In this document: piece after piece, positions 17,549 to 25,309 of the stretch
Position numbering within the stretch: the first letter of the stretch is position 1
Layout: every line of letters begins with the position of its first letter
Assembly: GCF_049723235.1 (NCBI RefSeq)
Contig: NZ_JBNARB010000018.1
Coordinates: forward strand, 1-50,178
Direction: 5' to 3'
Length of the DNA stretch: 50,178 bases
From: Thermovenabulum sp049723235
GTDB taxonomy: Bacteria; Bacillota; Thermosediminibacteria; Thermosediminibacterales; Thermosediminibacteraceae
Notes under the pieces: model-generated
Seen by the model: the letters and a program-made list of their open reading frames with translations, nothing else
What the model was told of the DNA's origin: nothing
Database searches by the model: none
Program-made: the position numbers and the translations under genes

Positions 17549-17558
17549 TATAAGGACA
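17541..17558 (+). promoter_or_regulatory. Upstream activator site 1
   Basis: A near-perfect 18-base dyad with arms TGTCCT and AGGACA around GATATA. It overlaps the stop codon of the activator gene and matches site 2 at 15 of 18 positions. It lies about 158 bases upstream of the -24 element, a usual distance for an enhancer of a sigma-54 promoter. Confidence 0.6.
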
Positions 17559-17596
17559 TTTTATTGAATTATGCCAATTTAACAACACCTAACGAG

Positions 17597-17614
17597 TGTA
17601 CTGATAACAGGACA
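17597..17614 (+). promoter_or_regulatory. Upstream activator site 2
   Basis: TGTACTGATAACAGGACA is a second copy of site 1, placed 56 bases after it, close to five helical turns. Both sites would face the same side of the helix, as expected for cooperative binding of an enhancer-binding protein. An overlapping ATAACA/TGTTAT dyad lies at 17604-17620. Confidence 0.6.
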
Positions 17615-17645
17615 TGTTATTAAAATTAAACATTGCTTTTAATAT

Positions 17646-17688
17646 AAAATTGGCCATGAAGACTTTATAAATCACGGCCAATTTTTTT
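17646..17688 (+). terminator. Terminator of the sigma-54 activator gene
   Basis: A 10-base perfect stem (17646-17655 with 17676-17685) has a 20-base loop and is followed by a T run. It lies between the activator sites and the -24/-12 promoter, so it insulates the operon from read-through. Confidence 0.75.
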
Positions 17689-17697
17689 ATTTTTAAA

Positions 17698-17713
17698 TGG
17701 CATATATTTTGCA
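17698..17713 (+). promoter_or_regulatory. Sigma-54 promoter of the SDR-thiolase operon
   Basis: TGGCATATATTTTGCA carries GG at 17699-17700 and GC at 17711-17712, the exact 12-base register of -24/-12 promoters. A start near 17724 gives a leader of about 42 bases before the SDR gene with its AAAGGAGG site. The adjacent sigma-54 activator gene makes the match credible. Confidence 0.8.
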
Positions 17714-17765
17714 AAACTAATTGTTAAAGAGCAAACATAAAATACCAAAAAAAGGAGGAAAATTT

Positions 17766-18506
17766 ATGAGGTTAAAAGATAAAATATGCATCGTGACTGG
17801 AGGTGGAGATGGTATTGGTAGGGCTACGGCTATCAAATTTGCAGAGGAAGGTGCTGTTGTAGCCGTAGCTGATATAAATGAAAATGCTATTGAAGAAACG
17901 GTGAATATAATAAAACAAAAAGGAAACATGGCAGAAGGTTTTAAAGTAGATGTCACACAAAAAGACCAAATAAATAAAATGGTTTCAAAAATTATGGAAA
18001 ATTACAAAAGAGTCGATGTGCTTGTAAACAATGCTGGCATTGTTAAGGATGCTCAGCTCTATAAAATGAGCGATGAGCAGTTCGAACAGGTAATAAATGT
18101 AAATCTAAAGGGGGTTTTTCTTTGCACAAGGGCTGTCATTGATATAATGATATCGCAAAACTCAGGGGTAATATTAAATACTTCTTCGATAGTAGGTCTT
18201 TATGGCAACTTTGGACAGACAAATTATGCTGCTTCTAAAGCAGCTTTAATTGGTATGACAAGGACCTGGGCAAAAGAATTGGGGCGCAAAGGGATAAGGT
18301 GTAATGCGGTGTGCCCTGGATTTATTGCTACACCAATATTAAAATCTATGCCGGAAAAGGTATTGCAGGCTATGGAAGAGAAAGTCCCGATGAGAAGGCT
18401 TGGAAAACCAGAAGAAGTAGCAAATGTTTTTGCTTTTCTTGCTTCTGATGAGGCAAGTTACGTGAATGGTGCTATTGTAGAGGTAAGCGGTGGTTTAATT
18501 ATATAG
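17766..18506 (+). CDS. SDR family NAD(P)-dependent dehydrogenase (FabG/3-hydroxybutyrate-dehydrogenase-like)
   Basis: Classical short-chain dehydrogenase of 246 residues. The cofactor motif TGGGDGIG lies at about 11-18, NNAG at about 85-88, and the catalytic Ser-Tyr-Lys set appears in LNTSSIVGLYG and the YAASKAALIGMTRTWAKELG segment. The C-terminal VSGGLII is usual for FabG-like enzymes. The ATG at 17766 has AAAGGAGG at 17751-17758. As first gene of the sigma-54 operon, next to a CoA-transferase and a thiolase, it most likely interconverts a 3-hydroxy and a 3-keto acid or thioester. Substrate and cofactor preference are not readable. Confidence 0.88.
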   Translation: MRLKDKICIVTGGGDGIGRATAIKFAEEGAVVAVADINENAIEETVNIIKQKGNMAEGFKVDVTQKDQINKMVSKIMENYKRVDVLVNNAGIVKDAQLYKMSDEQFEQVINVNLKGVFLCTRAVIDIMISQNSGVILNTSSIVGLYGNFGQTNYAASKAALIGMTRTWAKELGRKGIRCNAVCPGFIATPILKSMPEKVLQAMEEKVPMRRLGKPEEVANVFAFLASDEASYVNGAIVEVSGGLII

Positions 18507-18521
18507 GAGGGGGATGCTGCA

Positions 18522-19541
18522 ATGAGAACACATGTAGGTATTGCGGGTATGGGAATGTATATTCCGGATAATTTCTGGAGTGCTGAAGAAATGGCAAAGG
18601 AATCGGGAATGCCATTAGAAGTTTTTATTGAAAAAGTAGGCGTAAAAAGGAAGCCAATGCCCGGTCCTGATGATACTACCAGTTATATGGGGATAATTGC
18701 TGCTAAAAGGGCCATAGAAGATGCAGGGATTGATCCTAAGGAAATTGATGTGGTTATTTGGGACGGAGCTCAGCACAAGGATTACCCTTGCTGGTTAGCT
18801 TTCGCAAAAGTATGTCATGAAATTGGAGCGGTAAATGCATGGGGATTTGATATGGAATCTATGTGTGGTTCTAGAATTGTAGGATTAGAACTTGGAAAGG
18901 CAATATTGCTCTCAAGAGATGATGTAAATACTGTTCTTTTGGTTAGTGGTTACCGCAATTGCGATCTCATTAATTTGAAATACAAAGAAGGGGCTTTTTT
19001 ATACGACATCGGTGCTGGCGGGTCAGCTGTAGTGCTAAGAAAAAATTACGGGTATAATGAGGTGTTAGCAACAGCCCATGTGGTTGATGGTTCATTCTCC
19101 GAAGATTTTGTAGTCCCGGTAGGTGGAAGCAAAAAATGGCCTATGAAGCCCGAAGATGTTAACGAAATGTGGTTTCATATAACCGACCCAAAAGATTTCA
19201 AGCAGAGACTCGATAAGGTTACTTTAAAAAACTGGTATCATGTGATAGATTATGCTCTTGCAAAAAGTGGTTATACACGTGCGGATATAGGATATCTGGC
19301 AATGGTTAAAATCAAGCGGAGCGCTCACAATGCTATACTAAAAGAATTAAATTTGAGGGAAGATCAATCATTATTCCTTGAAGACTATGGGCATTTGGGG
19401 CAAAATGATGTTACCATATCTATGATTGAAGGGCTAAAGCATGGCAGAATAAAGGATGGCGATTTAATTGTAATGGTTTCTGCTGGCGCCGGCTGGACAT
19501 GGAATGCCGGTGTGGTAAAATGGGGCAAAGTTACAGAATGA
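18522..19541 (+). CDS. KAS III/HMG-CoA-synthase-like condensing enzyme
   Basis: Thiolase-superfamily protein of 339 residues related to FabH and HMG-CoA synthase. The nucleophile is probably Cys115 in MESMCGSRIVG. His269 in KRSAHNAIL and Asn295 in GHLGQNDVT fit the Cys-His-Asn triad of KAS III, so catalysis seems possible. It is not an ordinary fatty-acid FabH: no acyl-carrier or fab genes are adjacent, and it lies between an SDR and a CoA-transferase gene under sigma-54 control. It may form or break a C-C bond in a 3-keto or branched acyl-CoA. RBS AGGAGGGGG lies at 18506-18514. Confidence 0.75.
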   Translation: MRTHVGIAGMGMYIPDNFWSAEEMAKESGMPLEVFIEKVGVKRKPMPGPDDTTSYMGIIAAKRAIEDAGIDPKEIDVVIWDGAQHKDYPCWLAFAKVCHEIGAVNAWGFDMESMCGSRIVGLELGKAILLSRDDVNTVLLVSGYRNCDLINLKYKEGAFLYDIGAGGSAVVLRKNYGYNEVLATAHVVDGSFSEDFVVPVGGSKKWPMKPEDVNEMWFHITDPKDFKQRLDKVTLKNWYHVIDYALAKSGYTRADIGYLAMVKIKRSAHNAILKELNLREDQSLFLEDYGHLGQNDVTISMIEGLKHGRIKDGDLIVMVSAGAGWTWNAGVVKWGKVTE

Positions 19542-19568
19542 AGATGCTGTGAGGAGGAGGAAACAATA

Positions 19569-20885
19569 ATGAAATGGAAAGATGTTTATGATTCAAAAGT
19601 GCGAACTGTTGAAGAAGTTTTAAAAGAAATCAAAAGCAAAAGTGTCATCACTACGGCTGTTGTCCCAATGACACCAAAGGTTTTCCTTGAAAATTTGCAC
19701 AGGGTTGATAAGGGTGTTAAAAATGTAGAAGTTTACACCATTTTAAATACTACGTACTTTGAATTTCAGGATAAGGAAGAATATGAAGGCAGGTTTATTA
19801 ATAACAGTTGGTTTTACGGCCCTGCTGATAGAGCGGTAGCTGAAAAAGGCTTAAAAACCATAACATATGTTCCCAATAATGCCCATCATGCAATAGTAGA
19901 TTTAGTCCAGTCAGGTAAGAAGATAAATTATTTTGTAGGGACGGCTTCTCCTATGGATGAACACGGCTATCTTTCGCTTTCGTGCTCTGCCTTCATTGAA
20001 AAAGATTTAATAGATGCTGCAGAAAAAGTGATACTCGAAGTGAATCCTAACGCGCCAAGAACTTTTGGTGAAACGGAAATCCATATAAGTAAAGTTGATT
20101 ACATAATTGAAGTTGACTATCCTCTACCAGAAGAAGTCTTAGTCATGCCTACTGAGGTCGAAGAGAGAATTGGGCACTATATTGCGGAATTGATTGAGGA
20201 TGGATCGACCATACAAATGGGTATTGGTGGAGTTCCCTACGCTGTATCAAAATTTATAGAGAACAAGAAAGATCTTGGAGTTCACACTGAAATGTTAACT
20301 GAAGGGATGCTGGAATTATATGAAAAAGGCGTAATTACAAACGAAAAAAAGACTTTGTGGCCAGGTAAATTCATATGTGCGTTTGTTTTTGGTACGAAAA
20401 GGTTATACGATTTTGTTAACAATAACCCGTCTGTAATGGTAATGCGTGGAAGTTATACCAACAACCCTGACGTAATAGCGCAAAATAATAAAATGGTGAG
20501 TATAAATTCGGCTCTGATGGTTGATTTGACCGGGCAGGTTGTTTCAGAAGCAATTGGCACCAGACACTACAGTGGAACGGGTGGTCAATTGGATACTCAC
20601 CGCGGGGCTGTCAAATGTGCCCGCCAGGGCCGCGGAGGAAAAGGCATTCTGGCGATTCGCTCAACTGCTAAAAATGATACGGTGTCAAAGATAGTCCCTG
20701 TTTTACCTTTGGGGTCTCCAGTAACGGTGCCAAGACAAGAGGTAGATTATGTGGTTACCGAATATGGTGTAGCACAACTGAGGGGTAGAACTGTTAGAGA
20801 AAGGGTTAAGGCGATGATAGGAATTGCCCATCCGGATCATCGCGATTATTTGAAAAAAGAGGCGGAAAAATTGGGATTAATTTAA
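19569..20885 (+). CDS. Acetyl-CoA hydrolase/transferase family CoA-transferase
   Basis: A 438-residue protein of the acetyl-CoA hydrolase/4-hydroxybutyrate CoA-transferase family. Signatures are GTASPMDEHGYLSLS, MGIGGVPYAVSKF, and VHTEMLTEG, in which Glu241 is the probable nucleophilic glutamate. Also visible is GTGGQLDTHRGAVKC followed by the C-terminal VPRQEVDYVVTEYGVAQLRG. Such enzymes move CoA between acetyl- or butyryl-CoA and a free acid. Here it would activate an imported carboxylic acid at the cost of acetyl-CoA. RBS GAGGAGGAG lies at 19551-19559. The acceptor acid is unknown. Confidence 0.88.
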   Translation: MKWKDVYDSKVRTVEEVLKEIKSKSVITTAVVPMTPKVFLENLHRVDKGVKNVEVYTILNTTYFEFQDKEEYEGRFINNSWFYGPADRAVAEKGLKTITYVPNNAHHAIVDLVQSGKKINYFVGTASPMDEHGYLSLSCSAFIEKDLIDAAEKVILEVNPNAPRTFGETEIHISKVDYIIEVDYPLPEEVLVMPTEVEERIGHYIAELIEDGSTIQMGIGGVPYAVSKFIENKKDLGVHTEMLTEGMLELYEKGVITNEKKTLWPGKFICAFVFGTKRLYDFVNNNPSVMVMRGSYTNNPDVIAQNNKMVSINSALMVDLTGQVVSEAIGTRHYSGTGGQLDTHRGAVKCARQGRGGKGILAIRSTAKNDTVSKIVPVLPLGSPVTVPRQEVDYVVTEYGVAQLRGRTVRERVKAMIGIAHPDHRDYLKKEAEKLGLI

Positions 20886-21143
20886 CTTGATAAATGAAAA
20901 ATATTTGAAATGGGGAAATCTAAGTGCCAAATACTGACTTTTAAAAAAAAGTTCAACTGTATATTTGTTATAAATAGGTATTGGGACTTTTTGAAAACTA
21001 AAGCAAGTAGTAAAGAATAAAGAAAAACATCGAAAGAATATGAATACAGGAGGTGAAAGATAAGAAAAACAAAATATATTTTAAAATATGATTTATTATA
21101 ATTTCAGAATTTTTAAAATCAATAATAAAGGGGGTTATTTTAA
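20886..21143 (+). other. AT-rich spacer inside the catabolic operon
   Basis: This is the only long gap within the cassette. It has a Shine-Dalgarno-like AGGAGGTGA at about 21049-21057 serving at best a 12-codon frame from GTG 21054. It also has the genuine AAGGGGG site of the next gene at 21128-21134. No strong terminator or promoter was recognised, so read-through from the CoA-transferase gene seems likely. A processing site or internal promoter is possible. Confidence 0.4.
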
Positions 21144-21560
21144 ATGAAATTATCAGACCAAGCTATAGCCATATTGTCGATTGCTTCATTGCTTATTATT
21201 GTAGCTTTATTTACGAATTCTGCCTATTTATTCTTAATTTCTTTCCCCTTTTTCGTGTTTAGCTGGGTTTTTTTAGGTGTTATAAGAAATCAAAAAAATG
21301 TGGGAGCGGGATATAAATTAGCTATCATAATTACGCTTTTTATATGGCTAATGGGGTTTTATGCCATGAATAGTATCGACACAAAAGTTGTACCAAAAAC
21401 CTTTATATTAGGATTCCCTCTTGCAACGGCAATAATGGTCTATTTTGTATGGGGATTGCCTGTTTTTACCTTTACAATTCCTTATGGACTTTACTTTGAA
21501 AGGGATTGTATAAGCGAAAACGATTTAAAAGAACTATTAAATAAAATAAAAGAAATGTAA
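21144..21560 (+). CDS. Small hydrophobic membrane protein preceding a symporter
   Basis: A 138-residue protein with about four membrane helices and a charged C-terminal tail (ENDLKELLNKIKEM). I do not recognise its family. It lies 21 bases upstream of the SSS symporter gene, has an AAGGGGG ribosome-binding site, and resembles in size and placement the small partner subunits encoded before some sodium:solute symporters. A role as accessory subunit of that transporter is inferred from position only. Confidence 0.6.
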   Translation: MKLSDQAIAILSIASLLIIVALFTNSAYLFLISFPFFVFSWVFLGVIRNQKNVGAGYKLAIIITLFIWLMGFYAMNSIDTKVVPKTFILGFPLATAIMVYFVWGLPVFTFTIPYGLYFERDCISENDLKELLNKIKEM

Positions 21561-21581
21561 TATTGGAAAGGAGGACTAAAA

Positions 21582-23075
21582 ATGAATTTAGTAATTGCAA
21601 CAATATGTGTTTTATATATGATTATTGTAATAGCCATAGGTTTTTGGACTATGAACAAAGTTAAAACACCGGAAGATTTTTTTATTGCAGGTAGGTCCTT
21701 AGGTCTTTTCGTAATGGGAATAACTATGTTTGCAACAGCTTTAAGCGGCTTTCTGTTTGTAGGGGGGCCAGGACTTACGTATAGATTAGGTATGGGTGCT
21801 CTTTGGTTTACATTTCCCAGTACGACATCTTTTGCAATGGCATGGTATATAGTAGGCAAGAAAATGAGATTGCTTACAGAAGCTACAGGATCTTTAACTA
21901 TTGCAGATGCGGTTTATCACAGGTACGATAGTAAGTTAGCCAGCGGCCTGACTGCTCTTGCTACTTTTGTGGGGACCGTTGCCTTCCTCGCATCGCAGGT
22001 ACTTGCCATGGGTATAATAATTTCCAACATATTTAATGTTTCAAAAATGATGGGAGTTGTAATTGGCCTTGCCATAATTACAATATATTCAACTATGGGC
22101 GGAATTCTCGCAGCTACATATACCAGCGTATTTCAGGGAGCAATAATGGCGATAGGCTCGTTAATGGTTTTCTTTATTGCTATTTTTGTTGGGGGTGGTT
22201 TAACTAATATAACGAAAACTATTGCTACTACTCCTATGCCCGACATGGGAAACAAGATATTACCACAATTTGTAGGTCCATGGGGCCTGGCAAATCCTGT
22301 TTTGGCTATGAGCTGGTTCTTTATATTAGGAATAGGAATCGTAGGCCAACCTCATATTATTTCCCGGTTTTATATGATTAAAGATGTAAAAAAACTCAAA
22401 TGGGGGCCGCTGGTATCTGTCATACCTGCCGTATGTGGAGGAATATTTATGTTTGCGGTAGGTCTGACTGTTAGGTATCTGGTAAACACAGGGAAACTTG
22501 CACCCTTAGCTAATCCCGACGATGCTGTTATGGCATTTTTAATGAATTTTTCGCACCCAATTTTTGCCGGAATAATAAGTGCAGGCGTTATGGCAGCGAT
22601 AATGTCCACTTGCGATGCTTTTATTAATATTTCTTCAGCAGCATTAACTCGCGATATACCCTTCGCTTTAGGCAAAAAGTTAAATGAAAAGCAGCAGCTA
22701 AATGCCGGACGCTTTGGTGTTATACTGACCGCATTGCTTAGCCTTTTGGCTGTAATTGGTTTAGGCGATAGAGGAGTGGCTTTAATGGGAGCTTTTGGAT
22801 GGGGTACTTATGCTGCTACCATTGCACCTACCTTGGCTTTGGGGCTAAATTGGAGACGCGGAACAAAGGAAGGAGCGATAGCGGCTATATTGGTTGGGCT
22901 TATTGTTAGTCTGGGCTTGGAGCTTTTATCGAAACTTAATATATACAAGTTGCCTCACGGTATATATATTTCAGCTCTTTGCCTGCCCATTACCGTATTA
23001 GTTTATGTAGTAGTTTCTTATTTGACTCCAGCGCCTAAACTAAACGAAAAAATTGAGCAAATATTAAATGCATAA
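21582..23075 (+). CDS. Sodium:solute symporter (SSS family)
   Basis: A 497-residue protein with about 13 membrane helices. The N-terminal FWTMNKVKTPEDFFIAGRSL segment is the SSS signature region, and STTSFAMAWYIVGKKMR and ISAGVMAAIMSTCDAFINIS agree with PutP/ActP/PanF-type carriers. It should couple inward Na+ to uptake of an organic acid or amino acid. Linkage to a CoA-transferase, an SDR and a thiolase favours a short carboxylate such as a 3-hydroxy or keto acid. RBS AAAGGAGG at 21566-21573. A Na+-pumping V-ATPase encoded nearby would suit this transporter. Confidence 0.9.
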   Translation: MNLVIATICVLYMIIVIAIGFWTMNKVKTPEDFFIAGRSLGLFVMGITMFATALSGFLFVGGPGLTYRLGMGALWFTFPSTTSFAMAWYIVGKKMRLLTEATGSLTIADAVYHRYDSKLASGLTALATFVGTVAFLASQVLAMGIIISNIFNVSKMMGVVIGLAIITIYSTMGGILAATYTSVFQGAIMAIGSLMVFFIAIFVGGGLTNITKTIATTPMPDMGNKILPQFVGPWGLANPVLAMSWFFILGIGIVGQPHIISRFYMIKDVKKLKWGPLVSVIPAVCGGIFMFAVGLTVRYLVNTGKLAPLANPDDAVMAFLMNFSHPIFAGIISAGVMAAIMSTCDAFINISSAALTRDIPFALGKKLNEKQQLNAGRFGVILTALLSLLAVIGLGDRGVALMGAFGWGTYAATIAPTLALGLNWRRGTKEGAIAAILVGLIVSLGLELLSKLNIYKLPHGIYISALCLPITVLVYVVVSYLTPAPKLNEKIEQILNA

Positions 23076-23088
23076 GAGGGGAGAAAAA

Positions 23089-24273
23089 ATGGGAGTAATG
23101 ATAATTGGCACCGCTCATACAAAATTTGGGAGACTCAACGAAAGCTTGTACGATCTTATCATAACTGCTGGTAGAGAAGCCCTTGAGGATGCAGGAATAG
23201 AAGCAAAACACATAGGTGGAATTTTTGTAGGCAACTATAGTGGGGGAGGTTTTAATAACCAGGAGCATTTGGCGCCGTGGGCGATAGAAATAAACTCGGA
23301 ATTGCGATTTAAACCATGTACAAGGATAGAGAATGCATGTGCCTCGGGTTCAGCTGCTTTAGAAGCAGCTAAAAACGCCATAGAAGCTGGTGAAATTGAT
23401 TTTGCACTTGTAGTTGGAGTAGAGAAAATGACGACCCTTGACACAAAAGGGGCAACTAAGGTCCTGGCAATGGCATCTTATTGGCCGGAAGAAGGAGCAA
23501 AAGGTATGACGTTCCCCGGTCTTTTTGCTCAATTTGCACGAGGATATAAAGAAAAGTATAAAATAACAGATGAAAAATTTAGGGAAAGTCTGGCTAAGGT
23601 ATCAGCCAAAAATCATACCAATGGTAAATATAATCCGCTGGCTCAGATGGGGAAGGAGTTGAGCTATTGTGATATTTTAAATTTACCGGATGAAAAAAAC
23701 CCGATTATAGCCGAACCATTAAGGCTTTACGATTGTTCCCTTGTTTCCGATGGAGCTGCGGCTGTAGTGCTATCCAGAGAAGAATTCGCTAAGGATCTAA
23801 AAGATGAATTGGTGGAAATTTCAGCTTTGAGTCACACTACTGATTATCTTCCCTTGTCAAAAAGGTATAATTGGGAGTTCACAGCCGGGAAAAAAGCAGT
23901 AATGCAGGCTTACGAAAAGGCTCGGATTACAGTTGAAGATGTTGATTTCGCAGAAGTTCACGACTGTTTTACAATAGCAGAAATTTTAGCATATGAGGCT
24001 CTTGGCTTTGCAAAGGATGGAGAAGGATATAAGCTTTTGGATGAAGGTTTAGTTTATCCCGACGGTAAATGGCCGGTAAACGTCTCGGGTGGGCTAAAAG
24101 CAAAAGGCCACCCGGTTGGAGCCACAGGTGTATCAATGGCCGTTTTGGCGGCCAGGCAGCTTTTGGGTAAGGCAATTGGTATACAATTGAAAGATTGTGA
24201 AATAGGTGTAACTTTTAACATAGGTGGGAGTGCGGTTTCAAACTATGTTTTGGTTTTAAAACGAGTAAAGTAG
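23089..24273 (+). CDS. SCP2-type thiolase (acetyl-CoA acetyltransferase family)
   Basis: A 394-residue thiolase from the ATG at 23089, preceded by AGAGGGGAG; an in-frame ATG at 23068 overlaps the symporter gene and is less likely. Cys84 in ENACASGSAAL is the nucleophile. His291 in VHDCFT and His341 in KAKGHPVGATG are the other catalytic residues. The last motif, FNIGGSAVSN, lacks the second cysteine of classical CxGxG thiolases, as in SCP-x and archaeal thiolases. It would cleave a 3-ketoacyl-CoA to acetyl-CoA and a shorter acyl-CoA. It ends the operon. Confidence 0.88.
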   Translation: MGVMIIGTAHTKFGRLNESLYDLIITAGREALEDAGIEAKHIGGIFVGNYSGGGFNNQEHLAPWAIEINSELRFKPCTRIENACASGSAALEAAKNAIEAGEIDFALVVGVEKMTTLDTKGATKVLAMASYWPEEGAKGMTFPGLFAQFARGYKEKYKITDEKFRESLAKVSAKNHTNGKYNPLAQMGKELSYCDILNLPDEKNPIIAEPLRLYDCSLVSDGAAAVVLSREEFAKDLKDELVEISALSHTTDYLPLSKRYNWEFTAGKKAVMQAYEKARITVEDVDFAEVHDCFTIAEILAYEALGFAKDGEGYKLLDEGLVYPDGKWPVNVSGGLKAKGHPVGATGVSMAVLAARQLLGKAIGIQLKDCEIGVTFNIGGSAVSNYVLVLKRVK

Positions 24274-24282
24274 TATTTTTAT

Positions 24283-24318
24283 ACCGCTGCCGTAATTAAA
24301 CTACGGCAGCGGTTTTTT
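24283..24318 (+). terminator. Terminator of the sigma-54 operon
   Basis: A 12-base perfect GC-rich stem (24283-24294 with 24302-24313) has a seven-base loop and a T run. It closes the catabolic cassette. Confidence 0.93.
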
Positions 24319-24441
24319 CGTGTATTTTGTCATAAAGTGTATATAAAATTTTAAAAAGCTGACAAAAATACCTACGGTTTTTCAAAGGAAAATACAAATT
24401 AAAATCAAATAATTATGAAAATAACCTTTAAATCAAAAATT

Positions 24442-24490
24442 TTGTTGTTGCTATAAATTTTTGTATAAATTTTGCATAGGATTATATAAA
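24442..24490 (+). promoter_or_regulatory. Possible promoter region upstream of the ywmB-like gene
   Basis: Two weak options exist: TTGTTG at 24442-24447 with TATAAA at 24464-24469, or TTGTAT at 24461-24466 with TATAAA at 24485-24490. Neither is close to consensus on both boxes. The rest of the 24319-24524 gap is AT-rich without visible structure. Confidence 0.3.
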
Positions 24491-24524
24491 TCGGCAAATA
24501 ATTTTAGTACGGGAGGTAAACAAT

Positions 24525-25289
24525 ATGAAAACCTTAAAAATTTTCACCGCACTTATAATAATTACAGGAATCACCTTTTTATCGGCATATTATATTTACG
24601 CCGACTCAAATTCTAAAAAAAGCGGTTACGAAGCGGTATACGAATTTTTAAAATCAAAAAATGCGGAAAATATTACCTATGACCTCACCGATTGGTCCAT
24701 AATTTCGAAAGACTATAAGGACATCCACATGCTCAAATCCCTTTTTCAAGAAGTTGAAAAGGACCTTTTTACAAAAATGACCGACCTGAAAGAAGAAGAA
24801 CAGGATAAAACAAGTTATTTAATAGCAGAAGGGTATAAAAATGATAGTACATATGTAAAAGTGGTCCTTCAAAGCTTCCAAATTCCTCCGGGCTTTGAAG
24901 AAAAGGGTCAGACTTTTATCGCTGTAAATGTCATGGGTAATAATTTCAATGACTTTGAGGCAAATAAAAACCTCCTTAAAAAAATAATCGAAAAATATGG
25001 CGGAAAATCAAGAATTACCACTTGTTTTTATGGACAAATTTATAGTAAATTAGATAATAAAGGACAAAATAGTGTTATTGAAGAGCTCAAGAAAAAACTT
25101 AAACTTGATTACTGCGATATCTCAAAGGAGGATCAAGTTTATACCCTTCGCGGGTACAGCGGGTTATTTGAAGAAAACATCCTTATTATGGATAAAATTT
25201 ACAATATGGAAGTGGAAATAACCGGGGATAAAGAAAAAAATGCCGCTCTTATATGGATAGGTATACCGGTCTTAACAGCAGAATTTTAA
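24525..25289 (+). CDS. YwmB-like exported protein (DUF1779)
   Basis: A 254-residue protein with an N-terminal membrane or signal segment (residues 5-27) and no cysteine-rich or catalytic motif. Its size and its place directly before murA and spoIID match YwmB/DUF1779 of Bacillus and Clostridia. That family is exported and has no settled function. GGGAGGT at 24511-24517 supports the ATG. The assignment rests mainly on synteny and general character. Confidence 0.65.
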   Translation: MKTLKIFTALIIITGITFLSAYYIYADSNSKKSGYEAVYEFLKSKNAENITYDLTDWSIISKDYKDIHMLKSLFQEVEKDLFTKMTDLKEEEQDKTSYLIAEGYKNDSTYVKVVLQSFQIPPGFEEKGQTFIAVNVMGNNFNDFEANKNLLKKIIEKYGGKSRITTCFYGQIYSKLDNKGQNSVIEELKKKLKLDYCDISKEDQVYTLRGYSGLFEENILIMDKIYNMEVEITGDKEKNAALIWIGIPVLTAEF

Positions 25290-25309
25290 TTTTTTCGGGG
25301 GGAAATAAA

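Noticed and set aside
21054..21092. A 12-codon frame after a good AGGAGGTGA in the catabolic operon
   Set aside because: It could be a leader peptide, but it has no run of regulatory codons and no attenuator hairpin follows. Chance cannot be excluded.
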